Shown in pieces: positions 9,003 through 17,337 of a stretch of DNA of 64,000 nucleotides (its first letter is position 1; each line of letters opens with the position of its first letter). The translations under genes were made by a program, and so were the position numbers. Origin of the DNA: Pseudomonas sp. SJZ074 (GTDB lineage: Bacteria > Pseudomonadota > Gammaproteobacteria > Pseudomonadales > Pseudomonadaceae); contig NZ_VIUE01000024.1 of NCBI RefSeq assembly GCF_007828215.1, forward strand, positions 40,867 through 104,866, read 5' to 3'. Below the pieces are notes generated by a model. The model saw only the letters and a program-made list of their open reading frames with translations, was not told where the DNA came from and made no database searches.

Positions 9003-9617
9003 ATGCAGTCGGTCATGAATCCCAAACACCCCGGCCTGTCGGTGCGGGTCGTCGATGACGGCTTCGCTGCGTACATATGGGGCAGTGATTTCAGTTTCGA
9101 AGTCAGCGCCTACGGCACGGCGCAGATCGGTCGACCCGTGAGCCAATGGCCGGTAACGCCCATTGTTCCCTATCAAAAGTGCTATGGCATCGATCCGGAA
9201 GAGTTCAGCAGCTTCCACGATGCCCCGGACAGCGAAATCTTCATGGCCTACCTGGACGATCAGCCGGTGGGGCATCTGGTGATCAGCACCAACTGGAACG
9301 GCTTTGCCCACATCGACGAACTGGCGGTGCATGCCCCGGCCCGTCGTCACGGGGTGGCCAAGGCCCTGCTCGACGTGGCGCAATTCTGGAGCCGCAAGAA
9401 AAAATTGCCAGGGATCATGCTGGAAACCCAGAACAACAACCTGGGAGCCTGTCGGCTCTACGAGCGCTGTGGCTATGTGCTCGGCGGCATCGATCAGTTG
9501 CGCTATCGCGGCATCGACCGGCATACCGCTGAAGTGGCGTTGTTCTGGTACCGGTTGTTCGACGATCCGCTGGGCATGTCGGTCAATGGCTCAGCAACGC
9601 CTCGGCTTGTTCCGTAA
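9003..9617 (+). CDS. GNAT family N-acetyltransferase
   Basis: Transfers an acetyl group from acetyl-CoA to an unknown amine. The 204-residue product carries the GNAT core at about residues 100-160: IDELAVHAPARRHGVAKALL, where RRHGVAKAL is the CoA pyrophosphate loop, then NNLGACRLYERCGYVLGG, the usual motif B. It resembles streptothricin-acetyltransferase-like members. The ATG at 9003 has a ribosome site (GAGGA at 8988-8992). Its last 35 bp overlap the 3' end of the convergent LysR gene. Confidence 0.85.
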   Translation: MQSVMNPKHPGLSVRVVDDGFAAYIWGSDFSFEVSAYGTAQIGRPVSQWPVTPIVPYQKCYGIDPEEFSSFHDAPDSEIFMAYLDDQPVGHLVISTNWNGFAHIDELAVHAPARRHGVAKALLDVAQFWSRKKKLPGIMLETQNNNLGACRLYERCGYVLGGIDQLRYRGIDRHTAEVALFWYRLFDDPLGMSVNGSATPRLVP

Positions 9618-10476
9618 CCAGCTCCAGCAGCGCTTGAAGCGCGGGTGAAGGAGAGGCGGCGGTCAGGTGCAGGGCGTAGAGGCAGATGGGGATGGCGGGC
9701 GACACCGGGCATACGTCCAGCCCGCCATCCTTGGCACCCGAGGCGGTAAAGGGATCGACGACGGCCAGGCCTTCGCCGGCCTCGACCATGGCGCGCATCA
9801 TCTGGTGGGTCTGGACGCGAATCTGGATCACCGGCGCCGGGCGCAGCGCTCCGAGTTTATTGTCGAACGCAGGGCTCAGTGGGTCCTGGCCATCGAGCCC
9901 CACCAGCGACTGGCCCGCCAGATCCTGAAGCGAAATGTACTTTTGCCGTGGCTGCAGCCAGCCGTGGGGGGCCAGCAATTGCAGTTTGCCCTGGGCAATC
10001 ATCTGGCAATGGATGTCGGGGTGCTCGGGGTCATGCAGGCTCAGGCCCAGGTCGCTGTCGCGCAGCAGCAGGCTGCGGACGATCTCACGGGTCGGCTGGC
10101 TCAGCAGCGTACACGGCGCATCCGGGTAGCGGCGGCGTAGGGCGGCCATGCTGCGGGGCAACAATTGCTGGGCCAGTGGCGGGGTGCAGATGATCCGCAG
10201 GGGCGGCGCCTGATAGTGTTTCAAACTGCTGGCCAAGCGCTGCACCGGCTCGAGGGCGTCGTACACGCCAGTGATGCCGTCGCGCAGTTCAAGGGCTTCT
10301 CGAGTAGCCTGCAAGCGTCCGCGAACGCTGGCGAACAACATGAAGCCCAACTGAGCTTCGGCATCGCGCAGGGTCGACTCGACTTCAGCCACCGGCAATT
10401 GCAGCCATTCGGCCGCGGTGCCTAGGTGGCCAGTCTGCAGCAGCGCCTGGATCACTTCGATGTGGCGTAGTCGCAT
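9583..10476 (-). CDS. LysR-family transcriptional regulator
   Basis: A 297-residue DNA-binding regulator. Residues 1-60 (MRLRHIEVIQALLQTGHLGTA onward) are the winged helix-turn-helix, somewhat divergent, and the remainder is the periplasmic-binding-like effector domain (about 90-290). The target and inducer are unknown. It converges on the GNAT gene and has no obvious divergent partner, since the next gene upstream is a small protein on the same strand, so its regulon is probably elsewhere. Confidence 0.88.
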   Translation of the reverse strand: MRLRHIEVIQALLQTGHLGTAAEWLQLPVAEVESTLRDAEAQLGFMLFASVRGRLQATREALELRDGITGVYDALEPVQRLASSLKHYQAPPLRIICTPPLAQQLLPRSMAALRRRYPDAPCTLLSQPTREIVRSLLLRDSDLGLSLHDPEHPDIHCQMIAQGKLQLLAPHGWLQPRQKYISLQDLAGQSLVGLDGQDPLSPAFDNKLGALRPAPVIQIRVQTHQMMRAMVEAGEGLAVVDPFTASGAKDGGLDVCPVSPAIPICLYALHLTAASPSPALQALLELVTEQAEALLSH

Positions 10477-10554
10477 GCAAGAAGTCCAAGTGCGGCGGGG
10501 GAGCCATTCAATGGCTGAATCCTAACCCAAGTCCGGGCATGACTTCTGCTTATG

Positions 10555-10788
10555 TCATAAAGCTATTTGCGTTTCGGGTTCACGCACCAATTCAATGCCG
10601 GACTGCACCAGCAGGAACCTGTCTTCATCGAGCTTGCTGACACGATCACCGATGGCCAGCTTGTAAGTGGTGACAGGCTCCTTGCCGTTTCCGTCCGGCG
10701 ACGGGGTCGATTCCTGGAATTCATGCACCGAATAGACGCGACCTTCGGCGTCCCGCGCATGGAATTGTCCGACAAGTACTGCTGCCAT
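10555..10788 (-). CDS. small conserved hypothetical protein
   Basis: A 77-residue protein beginning MAAVLVGQFHARDAEGRVYS, with YKLAIGDRVSKLDEDRFLLV towards its end. No signal peptide or membrane segment is visible. It looks like a compact beta-rich domain similar to small Pseudomonas proteins of unknown function. The codon usage matches neighbouring genes and the gap to the LysR gene is 78 bp. I do not recognise the family. Confidence 0.7.
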   Translation of the reverse strand: MAAVLVGQFHARDAEGRVYSVHEFQESTPSPDGNGKEPVTTYKLAIGDRVSKLDEDRFLLVQSGIELVREPETQIAL

Positions 10789-10971
10789 TGCTTAGAACCT
10801 CTGGAAATAGATCACTCGATTTACGGTTCTGTAGACCCAGGTCATGCGCGGTAAGTTTTCCTACAAGAAAAAAATAGTCCAGACGGCAGGTTTTCGGTTT
10901 TCCGCTGGTCCAATAATCCGCCCGATCATCTATAAATAGAGTCCCCTTTGATCCCTAGCCGAGAACATCCA

Positions 10972-11529
10972 ATGAGTAATGTCTATACAGTGGCCGTTTT
11001 AGTGGGAAGCCTGCGCAAGGCCTCGATCAATCGCAAGTTGGCACTGGCGCTGGCGGATCTGGCGCCTGCCAACCTGAAGCTGGAGATCGTCGAGATAGGC
11101 GACCTGCCGCTCTACAATGAAGACATCGACGTCTCGCCCCCCGCTGCCTATAGCACCTTCCGCCAGCAGGTGGGCGCAGCCGATGCCTTGCTGTTCGTCA
11201 CGCCGGAGTACAACCGTTCCGTGCCAGCACCGTTGAAGAACGCCATCGACGTCGGTTCGCGCCCCTACGGCCAGAGCTGCCTGAGTGGCAAACCCGGTGC
11301 GGTGATCAGCGCATCGCCGGGTGCCATCGGCGGTTTTGGCGCCAATCACCATCTGCGCCAGTCTCTAGTGTTCCTTAATGTGCCGTGCATGCAGCAACCA
11401 GAAGGCTACCTGAGCAATGCGGGCACGGCGTTCGATGAAGCGGGTCATGTGTCGGAGTCGGTGAAGCCGTTCCTGCAGACATTCATCAATGCCTATGGCC
11501 AGTGGGTCGAGCAGTACAAAAAGGTCTGA
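10972..11529 (+). CDS. NAD(P)H-dependent FMN reductase (ChrR/YieF-like)
   Basis: A flavodoxin-fold reductase of 185 residues that uses NAD(P)H to reduce FMN, quinones or metal oxyanions. The family signatures are VGSLRKASINRKLA (FMN phosphate loop), TPEYNRSVPAPLKNAID (the LFVTPEYN motif) and SASPGAIGGFGANHHLRQ. The ATG at 10972 starts the canonical N terminus. Genes of this family are often annotated as chromate reductase, but the physiological acceptor is not determined by sequence. It appears monocistronic. Confidence 0.92.
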   Translation: MSNVYTVAVLVGSLRKASINRKLALALADLAPANLKLEIVEIGDLPLYNEDIDVSPPAAYSTFRQQVGAADALLFVTPEYNRSVPAPLKNAIDVGSRPYGQSCLSGKPGAVISASPGAIGGFGANHHLRQSLVFLNVPCMQQPEGYLSNAGTAFDEAGHVSESVKPFLQTFINAYGQWVEQYKKV

Positions 11530-11590
11530 TCCGTCCCCACCCATGAGGGATGCCCGTGGCGAGGGGCGCTTGTTTCCTCGTTACGGGTTT

Positions 11591-11638
11591 TTTATATATC
11601 GATTTAGATCCCCACTCTACTGTCAGCTCTGACAGTAG
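11591..11638. repeat. 48-bp repeat with perfect palindrome, upstream copy
   Basis: Starts TTTATATATCGATTTAGATC and ends in a perfect palindrome (11617-11638) with arms CTACTGTCAG and CTGACAGTAG around CT. The same 48 bp recur at 14789-14836 with 44 of 48 identities. This copy ends about 91 bp before the start of the 970-residue protein gene and could be its operator or one end of a mobile cassette. Confidence 0.85.
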
Positions 11639-11729
11639 ACGCTCTTATCCCAACGCGTCCTAATGACCTCACGTTCACTGCGCCTCTACTGTTTTATTGG
11701 CAGCCCTTCAAGCGTCGAGGTGTTTTCCC

Positions 11730-14642
11730 ATGAAAAAGCGATTTCCTCCGCGTTATGTGCCCGACAACAACCCTCTGAGCCTTGATCCCCCTTGGCTCCC
11801 CGGCTGGACGATTCCCGTCGAGAACTATGATGCCGGTATCCCGGCTCGGCTGGCGGAAGGCGGTTTGCTCTGCGTCGTCGATCCCTGGACATCGATGGAA
11901 GTGGGCGACACCTTCAAGTTCTACTGGAATGACACGGCCACCCCCGTCTGGAGTACCACGATCGATCTGGCGCAAAAGGACCAGCAACTGACTTTCCGTA
12001 TCGATGAGGGGCACATCGTCAGGGGCGATGCTTTTCCGGTGTTCTACAGTGTGCTGCGCGTCGGTGGGAGCATTCCCATAGAGTCGCAGCCGCAGTGGAA
12101 ACTGTTGGTCAAACTCGACCCGCCCGGCGGTTTCGATGAGGACCAAGGCACGCCGGGCCACTCGGGTTTACGCTATTCCATACCTCAGGACATCCTTGAC
12201 AACGGTGTTGGACCGGAAGAGGCCGCGGCCGGCGTGGAGATTACCATCAAGGCTTACGATCATATGCGTCGCAACGACAGGATCAATGTGGCCTGGGGTT
12301 CTGAGAATGTCTATCGCAAGGTGCTCGATGGCGAGGAGGGCCAGGACATTATCGTCACTATTCCCCTTGAAACCATCGAACGAGCCGGTGACAGCGATGG
12401 CCTTGCCATCGCTTATCAGGTGGTGGATGAGTGCGGTAATTATCCAGGCGGATACTGGCGCTGGTCAGCAGTGACCCAGATTCTCGTCGACCTCAACAAC
12501 GACGGGCTCGATCCGCCGTTGGTGCTGGTCAACGGTTCTCCCGTCGACGAAATTGATCTCGCCGAGCTGGCCGGGGACCCTGTCATCGTGCGTGTTGCCG
12601 CCAACCGCTATGAACATGCCGTGGATGATCTGTTGCGCCTGACCTGGCGCGGCACGGCCGCGGACAGTTCTCCGGTGATCGTCGGCCCGCTGGAACAGAC
12701 GGTGACCACCATTCCTTACTTCTACGACTTCACCATCCCATATGCCGATGTCGCGGCCATCGCCATGGGCCGTGCCTCGGTGCGTTACGTGCGGGTGCGC
12801 AGTGGTGAGGAGGATCAGCCGTCGAAAAGCAAGTCCGTGACCGTGGTCGGTGATGCCCGCCAATACCTGGCGCCTGAAATTGTCGAGGCCGTGGGCGGTA
12901 CGCTGGACCCGGACTTGAATTTCTACACGCTTTCCGTTCCCTATTATCCGGGACGTGTCGCTGGCGATGAGATCATCATCATTTGCGACGGCCGTACCTC
13001 CACCACGCTTCCGACTTACCATGAAGTGATAGCGATCGTGGGCGATGAAGCGGTTGGTGCGCCGGTATTGGCGAACCTGGAAAAAGAACAGGTCAAACGT
13101 CTGGATGGCGGCTCGCTCACGGTGTACTACAGCGTGAACGGTCAGCCCGAGTCAGAGTCCTTGATCTTGACGGTGGGTGCGGCCGCGCCGTCGCTGCCGA
13201 TCCCTACGGTGGTGGAAGCGCCCAATGACGTGCTGAACCCGGACGACGTCAACCCCGCCATCGGCGCCAACGTCATCGCCACCTACACCGCGACCCTGCC
13301 CGAGGATGTCGTCGTGCTGCGCTGGCGCGGCTCGTCGAGCAATGCCCCGGACCAGTCGAGAACCTTGACGGGCAACACGGCGGGCAAGGTGGTGCCCTTT
13401 ACCGTGCCGTTCAGGTACGTCACTGAAAACCTCAACGGCACCGTGGATGTCAGCTACTCCGTCACCCGGGGCACTACCTTGCTGGGTAATTCCATCGTCC
13501 GACACCTGACGGTCGGTTCGGCCCTGGAACTGACGGCCCCCTCGGTGAAAGAAGCCAACGGTGCCACCCTGAACCCGGTCAATGCCAGGGACACGCTGAC
13601 GGTCGTGGTGCCGACCAATGCCGCGCTGCTGCCTGACGACAAACTGAAAGTCACCTGGACCGGTGCTCCGGGCACGCCCGCCGAAGGTTCCTACACCTCG
13701 GACGAATGGCCGGTCAGGGACGGTTGGGAAGTGCCGATCGACAACCGCGTAGTGGCGTTTAGCTTGGGCAAGGCGGTGACCGTCACCTATACGGTGATCC
13801 AGGCTGGCGTGGAGTCGCCTCCCTCGGATACGTTTACATTGAATGTGCAAGCGATGCCCGTGGCCAGCCTGGCGATGCCGCTGATTCTGGAGGCGGCCCA
13901 GGGGGGGATCGGTAATGAGTTGGACCTGGGTAGCTTCACGGGGGATGCCCGAGTCACGGCGGCACCCTGGCCGCTGATTGCCGCTGGCCAGCGGGTCTGG
14001 CTGCGTTGTGAGGGCACTGCCAGTGATGGCTCGGACCAGACGATTACGCTTGCCACCGGCACTGAGGTTGATTCGAGCGAAGTGACTGCGGGGCTGTCGA
14101 GGTCCATCCCGCGCGCTGAACTTGAAAAATTGCTTGATGGCTCCGAGCTGAAGGTTGTGCTGGAGGTTACCTTCAACCGCAGTACCAGCGAGAGCGAGGC
14201 GGTGGTCTTCCCGTTGCGTATCTATGCCTTGGCCAATCAAGCTCCTTTCGAACACTACACTCCCTTTACGAATGGGGACATGAATGGCTGGCTATCTGGC
14301 GGAATCGTTGCGATCAGACAGGAGGCCGGTAATTACTACTGCCGGCTTGGATCTGCAGCTACACAGCTGTCAACTATACAAAGGAACATAGAAGGGTTGC
14401 GTCCCGGAGCCAGGTATGAGTTCAGTCTGCTCGCTCGTAGGGGGGCTGGGCATGAGGGGCTGTTAAAATTTAGGGTGGCCGGGCATTTACATGAGCCCAG
14501 CGGGCTCACTTCTATTTGGAGACCGTTCTCAATTACTTTTGAACCGACCCACGAAACGGTGCAGATAGAAATTTTTAATGGAAAACAGCAAGCGGAAAAC
14601 CAAGTGACTGAAGTCGACGACATCCGCATTCGTTCGCTTTGA
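11730..14642 (+). CDS. large repetitive beta-sandwich (Ig-like) protein
   Basis: A 970-residue protein of unknown function. From about residue 270 it consists of roughly six 110-residue repeats, each with a P.V.EA.G..L.P.. opening, a W.G segment and a closing V.Y.V..G..... SES strand pattern, as in bacterial Ig-like surface proteins. The last ~125 residues form a different, CBM/jelly-roll-like domain (NGDMNGWLSGG, EVDDIRIRSL). No signal peptide is visible; the N terminus is MKKRFPPRYVPDNNPLS. The ATG at 11730 follows GAGG at 11717-11720. DNA from about 14290 on is visibly more AT-rich than the repeats, so the C-terminal domain may have been exchanged. Both flanks carry the same 48-bp repeat. 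Confidence 0.8.
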   Translation: MKKRFPPRYVPDNNPLSLDPPWLPGWTIPVENYDAGIPARLAEGGLLCVVDPWTSMEVGDTFKFYWNDTATPVWSTTIDLAQKDQQLTFRIDEGHIVRGDAFPVFYSVLRVGGSIPIESQPQWKLLVKLDPPGGFDEDQGTPGHSGLRYSIPQDILDNGVGPEEAAAGVEITIKAYDHMRRNDRINVAWGSENVYRKVLDGEEGQDIIVTIPLETIERAGDSDGLAIAYQVVDECGNYPGGYWRWSAVTQILVDLNNDGLDPPLVLVNGSPVDEIDLAELAGDPVIVRVAANRYEHAVDDLLRLTWRGTAADSSPVIVGPLEQTVTTIPYFYDFTIPYADVAAIAMGRASVRYVRVRSGEEDQPSKSKSVTVVGDARQYLAPEIVEAVGGTLDPDLNFYTLSVPYYPGRVAGDEIIIICDGRTSTTLPTYHEVIAIVGDEAVGAPVLANLEKEQVKRLDGGSLTVYYSVNGQPESESLILTVGAAAPSLPIPTVVEAPNDVLNPDDVNPAIGANVIATYTATLPEDVVVLRWRGSSSNAPDQSRTLTGNTAGKVVPFTVPFRYVTENLNGTVDVSYSVTRGTTLLGNSIVRHLTVGSALELTAPSVKEANGATLNPVNARDTLTVVVPTNAALLPDDKLKVTWTGAPGTPAEGSYTSDEWPVRDGWEVPIDNRVVAFSLGKAVTVTYTVIQAGVESPPSDTFTLNVQAMPVASLAMPLILEAAQGGIGNELDLGSFTGDARVTAAPWPLIAAGQRVWLRCEGTASDGSDQTITLATGTEVDSSEVTAGLSRSIPRAELEKLLDGSELKVVLEVTFNRSTSESEAVVFPLRIYALANQAPFEHYTPFTNGDMNGWLSGGIVAIRQEAGNYYCRLGSAATQLSTIQRNIEGLRPGARYEFSLLARRGAGHEGLLKFRVAGHLHEPSGLTSIWRPFSITFEPTHETVQIEIFNGKQQAENQVTEVDDIRIRSL

Positions 14643-14693
14643 CAGCGGATCAGACAAGTAATTGATCCACGCCAGATGGCACCTTCCACCTCT

Positions 14694-14786
14694 CCGTGGC
14701 GAGGGGGCTTGCTCCCGTTGGACTGCGCAGCAGGCCCCTTTGGCGGTCGCTGCGCAACCGAGCGGGAGCAAGCTCCCTCGCCACGG
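14694..14786. repeat. long inverted repeat of the GTGGCGAGGG family
   Basis: Arms CCGTGGCGAGGGGGCTTGCT (14694 onward) and AGCAAGCTCCCTCGCCACGG (ending 14786) enclose a second inner TGCGCA inverted repeat. It blends the two short palindrome families of this genome. It lies 51 bp after the stop of the large repetitive protein gene and may end its transcript. Confidence 0.8.
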
Positions 14787-14788
14787 GC

Positions 14789-14836
14789 TTTATATATCGC
14801 TTCAAATCCCCGCTCTACTGTCAGCTCTGACAGTAG
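14789..14836. repeat. 48-bp repeat with perfect palindrome, downstream copy
   Basis: Direct repeat of 11591-11638 with four mismatches. The palindrome CTACTGTCAG-CT-CTGACAGTAG at 14815-14836 is identical in both. It directly follows the long inverted repeat, and the upstream copy also follows a decayed GTGGCGAGGGG sequence (about 11557-11580), so the repeated unit may include both parts. Confidence 0.85.
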
Positions 14837-15004
14837 GAGGAAAGGGGACGCATTTATTTCGAGAATGAAAGTTCCTGCGTAGGACGTAGCCGCTCCCAGG
14901 CTACACCGCCTTGCGCCATTGCCTACAACTGCGCCAGAATCCGCCGGCTTGTGCGCCTGGGGGGCGGGTTCTATCGTTTGCGGGTCGCTGATTGATCAGT
15001 GATC

Positions 15005-15146
15005 GGGTTTGGTAGCCCGGGCTTTGGGTGCATAGCGTCATCTTCTGCAAGCGCAGCCATGCGCTTCGCCTTTTGGTGGCCATGCGCAGGGCCTTTTCGG
15101 AGGCGCCGGCTCCGATGCCCGGTCTACCAACCTTCGTATGGCCACC
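15005..15146 (+). other. putative structured RNA leader upstream of the DUF6124 gene
   Basis: The 370 bp between the 48-bp repeat and the DUF6124 gene hold no convincing gene but several complementary segments. GGTTTGGTAGCCCGGGC (15006-15022) pairs with GCCCGGTCTACCAACC (15117-15132). GGTGGCCATGCG (15075-15086) pairs with CGTATGGCCACC (15135-15146). Local hairpins are AAGCGC/GCGCTT (15049-15066) and TCGGAG/CTCCGA (about 15098-15115). The two long pairings interleave, so they would form a pseudoknot or two alternative folds. GTTTGGTAG recurs at 15157-15165. I infer a cis-acting leader or small RNA. Confidence 0.45.
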
Positions 15147-15208
15147 GCCCAATTCGTTTGGTAGCGAGAGGGTGATGGCTCCTTTTCAGAATGCATCGGA
15201 GTTTCATC

Positions 15209-15538
15209 ATGTTCAAACCAACACCCAATCCACCAGACACCGATCCAAACCCCGCCGACTTCGACAAAGCCGCCAAACGAGCCCTCGACTTCTACCTAAA
15301 ACCTGAATCCGACCCGAATCCACCGCCAGGCCAGCTCTTCACCGTTGTGAATGGCGTCGACACCGAGTGCCTGCTCGCCAACCTTAGTGAAACCCTGGCC
15401 TCTGCCGACGCGATGATCAGCGACCTGGCCTTCGAGCTGGATGGTTCGCGACGACATGTAGCATTGGGCATTCAGCAGTTGATCGAGTTGGGCGGATTGC
15501 TGGCCAACCGGGCGCTGGATAACGGCGATCCGCGCTAA
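15209..15538 (+). CDS. DUF6124 family protein
   Basis: A 109-residue protein of unknown function, begins MFKPTPNPPDTDPNP and has KAAKRALDFYLKP followed by a helical half (ECLLANLSETLASADAMISD, then IQQLIELGGLLANRALD). Pseudomonas genomes carry several such genes, and the MFK.TPNPP start with the RALD.YL motif is characteristic. No signal peptide or membrane helix is visible. The ATG at 15209 follows CGGAG at 15197-15201. The long structured upstream region suggests post-transcriptional control. Function unknown. Confidence 0.85.
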   Translation: MFKPTPNPPDTDPNPADFDKAAKRALDFYLKPESDPNPPPGQLFTVVNGVDTECLLANLSETLASADAMISDLAFELDGSRRHVALGIQQLIELGGLLANRALDNGDPR

Positions 15539-15553
15539 CTTGCCAGGCATCAA

Positions 15554-15587
15554 CCTGTGGCGAGGGGATAAATCCCCTCGCCACAGG
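15554..15587. repeat. GTGGCGAGGGGAT-family palindromic repeat
   Basis: Perfect inverted repeat with arms CCTGTGGCGAGGGGAT and its complement, 15 bp after the DUF6124 stop. A second right-arm fragment (AATCCCCTCACCACGG) follows at about 15609-15624. Confidence 0.88.
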
Positions 15588-15710
15588 GGGCGCTTTGAAC
15601 TGGTCAAGTAATCCCCTCACCACGGGGGGCGTGCAATGCCAATCCATTACTTTACTGGATATTCGGGTTTCCCTATATTCGCCCTTCGCTTGCCCAGACT
15701 TTTTGCCGTC

Positions 15711-15945
15711 ATGTCCAGTCCCCACAATTCCGTCGATGTCTTCAAGGCTCTGGCCGACGACAGCCGCACCCGCACCCGCACCCGCATTGCGCTGTTGGTG
15801 GCCCGCGAGGAAGAATGTGCGTCTATGCACTCACTGCGGCGCTGGACCTGAGCCAGCCGAACATCTCCAGGCACCTGGCAGTTGCGTCACGCCAACTGGA
15901 TCGGTGGCCGACGCTTTTTATCAATCCCTCTTTCCAAGGCTGTAG
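15711..15945 (+). pseudogene. arsR: decayed ArsR-family arsenic repressor
   Basis: The reading frame starts correctly (MSSPHNSVDVFKALADDS) and ends after 46 residues. The typical ArsR continuation is present but spread over the other frames: CVYALTAALDLSQPNISRHL in one, then RHANWIGGRR in another, then FYQSLFPRL before a stop at 15945. At least three small indels are therefore present; the first looks like the loss of one C in the codons for ELC near 15817. A hexamer CGCACC is repeated three times at 15765-15782, expanding an R-T pair to RTRTRTR. The C-terminal third is missing. The reader of arsenite for the adjacent arsB is evidently dead. Confidence 0.85.
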
Positions 15946-15948
15946 CGC

Positions 15949-17232
15949 ATGCTTGTCGCGTCATTGATTTTCCTGCTGACCATAACCCTGGTGATCTGGC
16001 AACCCAAAGGGCTCGGCGTCGGCTGGAGCGCGACGTTCGGCGCGCTGCTGGCGTTGTTGAGCGGGGTGGTGCAGATCTCCGACATCCCGTTGGTGTGGCA
16101 GATCATCTGGAATGCCACCGGTACCTTCGTCGCGCTGATCATCATCAGCCTGTTGCTGGATGAAGCGGGGTTCTTCGCCTGGGCGGCCCTGCATGTGGCT
16201 CGCTGGGGGCGGGGCAGCGGGCGCAAGCTGTTTGCCTACATGGTGCTGCTCGGTGCCCTGGTGTCGGCGTTGTTCGCCAATGACGGCGCGGCGCTGATCC
16301 TCACGCCTATCGTGATTTCCATGCTGCTGGCCCTGCGTTTTTCCCCGGCGGCGACCCTGGCGTTCGTGATGGGGGCCGGTTTCATTGCCGACACCGCGAG
16401 CCTGCCGCTGGTGGTGTCGAACCTGGTGAATATCGTCTCGGCGGACTTCTTCGGCATCGGTTTCAACCGCTACGCGGCGGTGATGGTGCCGGTGAACCTG
16501 GTGGCGGTGGCGGCCAGTCTGGCGATCCTGATGTGGTTTTTCCGCCACGATATCCCCCGTGACTACGACCCGCATCAACTGGACGATCCGGCCAGTGCCA
16601 TCCACGACAGCGCCACGTTCTATGCCGGTTGGGCCGTGCTGGTGATTCTGTTGTTGGGGTGCTTTGCCCTGGAGCCCCTGGGCATTCCCATCAGCGCCAT
16701 TTCGGCCGTTTGCGCCGCGTTGCTGCTGGCCGTCGCCGCGCGCGGTCACAAGATCTCCACCCGCAAGGCCATGAAGGAAGCGCCGTGGCAGATCGTGATT
16801 TTTTCCCTGGGCATGTACCTGGTGGTCTATGGCCTGCGCAACGCGGGGCTGACTGACTACTTGGCCGGGTGGCTCGACGCTTTCGCCGGTTATGGCGTGT
16901 GGGGCGCGGCCATGGGCACTGGGGTGTTGACGGCGTTGCTCTCGTCGGTCATGAACAACCTGCCGACGGTGCTGGTCGGTGCGTTGTCCATCGATGCCAG
17001 CCATGCCACTGGTGCCGTGAAGGAAGCGATGGTCTACGCCAATGTCATCGGCAGCGACCTGGGGCCGAAAATTACACCCATCGGCAGCCTGGCGACCTTG
17101 CTTTGGTTGCATGTATTGGAGCGCAAGAATATTCAGATCGGCTGGGGGTATTACTTCAAGGTTGGGATTGTGTTGACGGTGCCGGTGTTGCTGGTGACGT
17201 TGGCGGCGCTGGCGTTGCGCTTGTCCTTTTAA
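15949..17232 (+). CDS. arsB: arsenite efflux transporter ArsB
   Basis: Inner-membrane arsenite/antimonite exporter of 427 residues, the usual ArsB length, with about 11-12 membrane helices. Family segments include FVALIIISLLLDEAGFFAWAA near residue 60, ALFANDGAALILTPIV, and SSVMNNLPTVLVGALSID with VYANVIGSDLGPKITPIGSLATLLWLHVL near the end. It starts 3 bp after the remains of arsR, so it was the second gene of an arsRB operon. No arsC or arsH follows; the next gene is convergent. Without a working local repressor its expression may be constitutive, driven by another regulator, or absent. Confidence 0.95.
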   Translation: MLVASLIFLLTITLVIWQPKGLGVGWSATFGALLALLSGVVQISDIPLVWQIIWNATGTFVALIIISLLLDEAGFFAWAALHVARWGRGSGRKLFAYMVLLGALVSALFANDGAALILTPIVISMLLALRFSPAATLAFVMGAGFIADTASLPLVVSNLVNIVSADFFGIGFNRYAAVMVPVNLVAVAASLAILMWFFRHDIPRDYDPHQLDDPASAIHDSATFYAGWAVLVILLLGCFALEPLGIPISAISAVCAALLLAVAARGHKISTRKAMKEAPWQIVIFSLGMYLVVYGLRNAGLTDYLAGWLDAFAGYGVWGAAMGTGVLTALLSSVMNNLPTVLVGALSIDASHATGAVKEAMVYANVIGSDLGPKITPIGSLATLLWLHVLERKNIQIGWGYYFKVGIVLTVPVLLVTLAALALRLSF

Positions 17233-17246
17233 ACTGTGGTGACCCC

Positions 17247-17312
17247 TTCGCGAGCAAGCCCGCTCCCACATTTGAAATGCCTTCCTTCTGTGGGAGCGGG
17301 CTTGCTCGCGAA
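17247..17312. repeat. paired REP elements
   Basis: TTCGCGAGCAAGCCCGCTCC and the complementary copy beginning TGTGGGAGCGGGCTTGCTCG, facing each other in the gap between the convergent arsB and DUF1853 genes. Likely bidirectional transcript end. Confidence 0.9.
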
Positions 17313-17337
17313 GTCGGCCGCTCAGACGCCGCAAAGC

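Noticed and set aside
10972..11529. The FMN reductase as an ArsH partner of the arsB locus
   Set aside because: It is 4.4 kb away, separated by unrelated genes, and its motifs fit the ChrR/YieF group rather than the longer ArsH proteins.
11730..14642. The 48-bp flanking repeats as insertion-sequence ends or a phage attachment site
   Set aside because: No transposase or integrase lies between them, there is no short target duplication outside them, and no tRNA gene is adjacent.
14901..15152. A short minus-strand open frame across the DUF6124 leader
   Set aside because: It coincides with the complementary segments of the structured element and has no ribosome site or recognisable domain; the RNA-structure explanation fits better.
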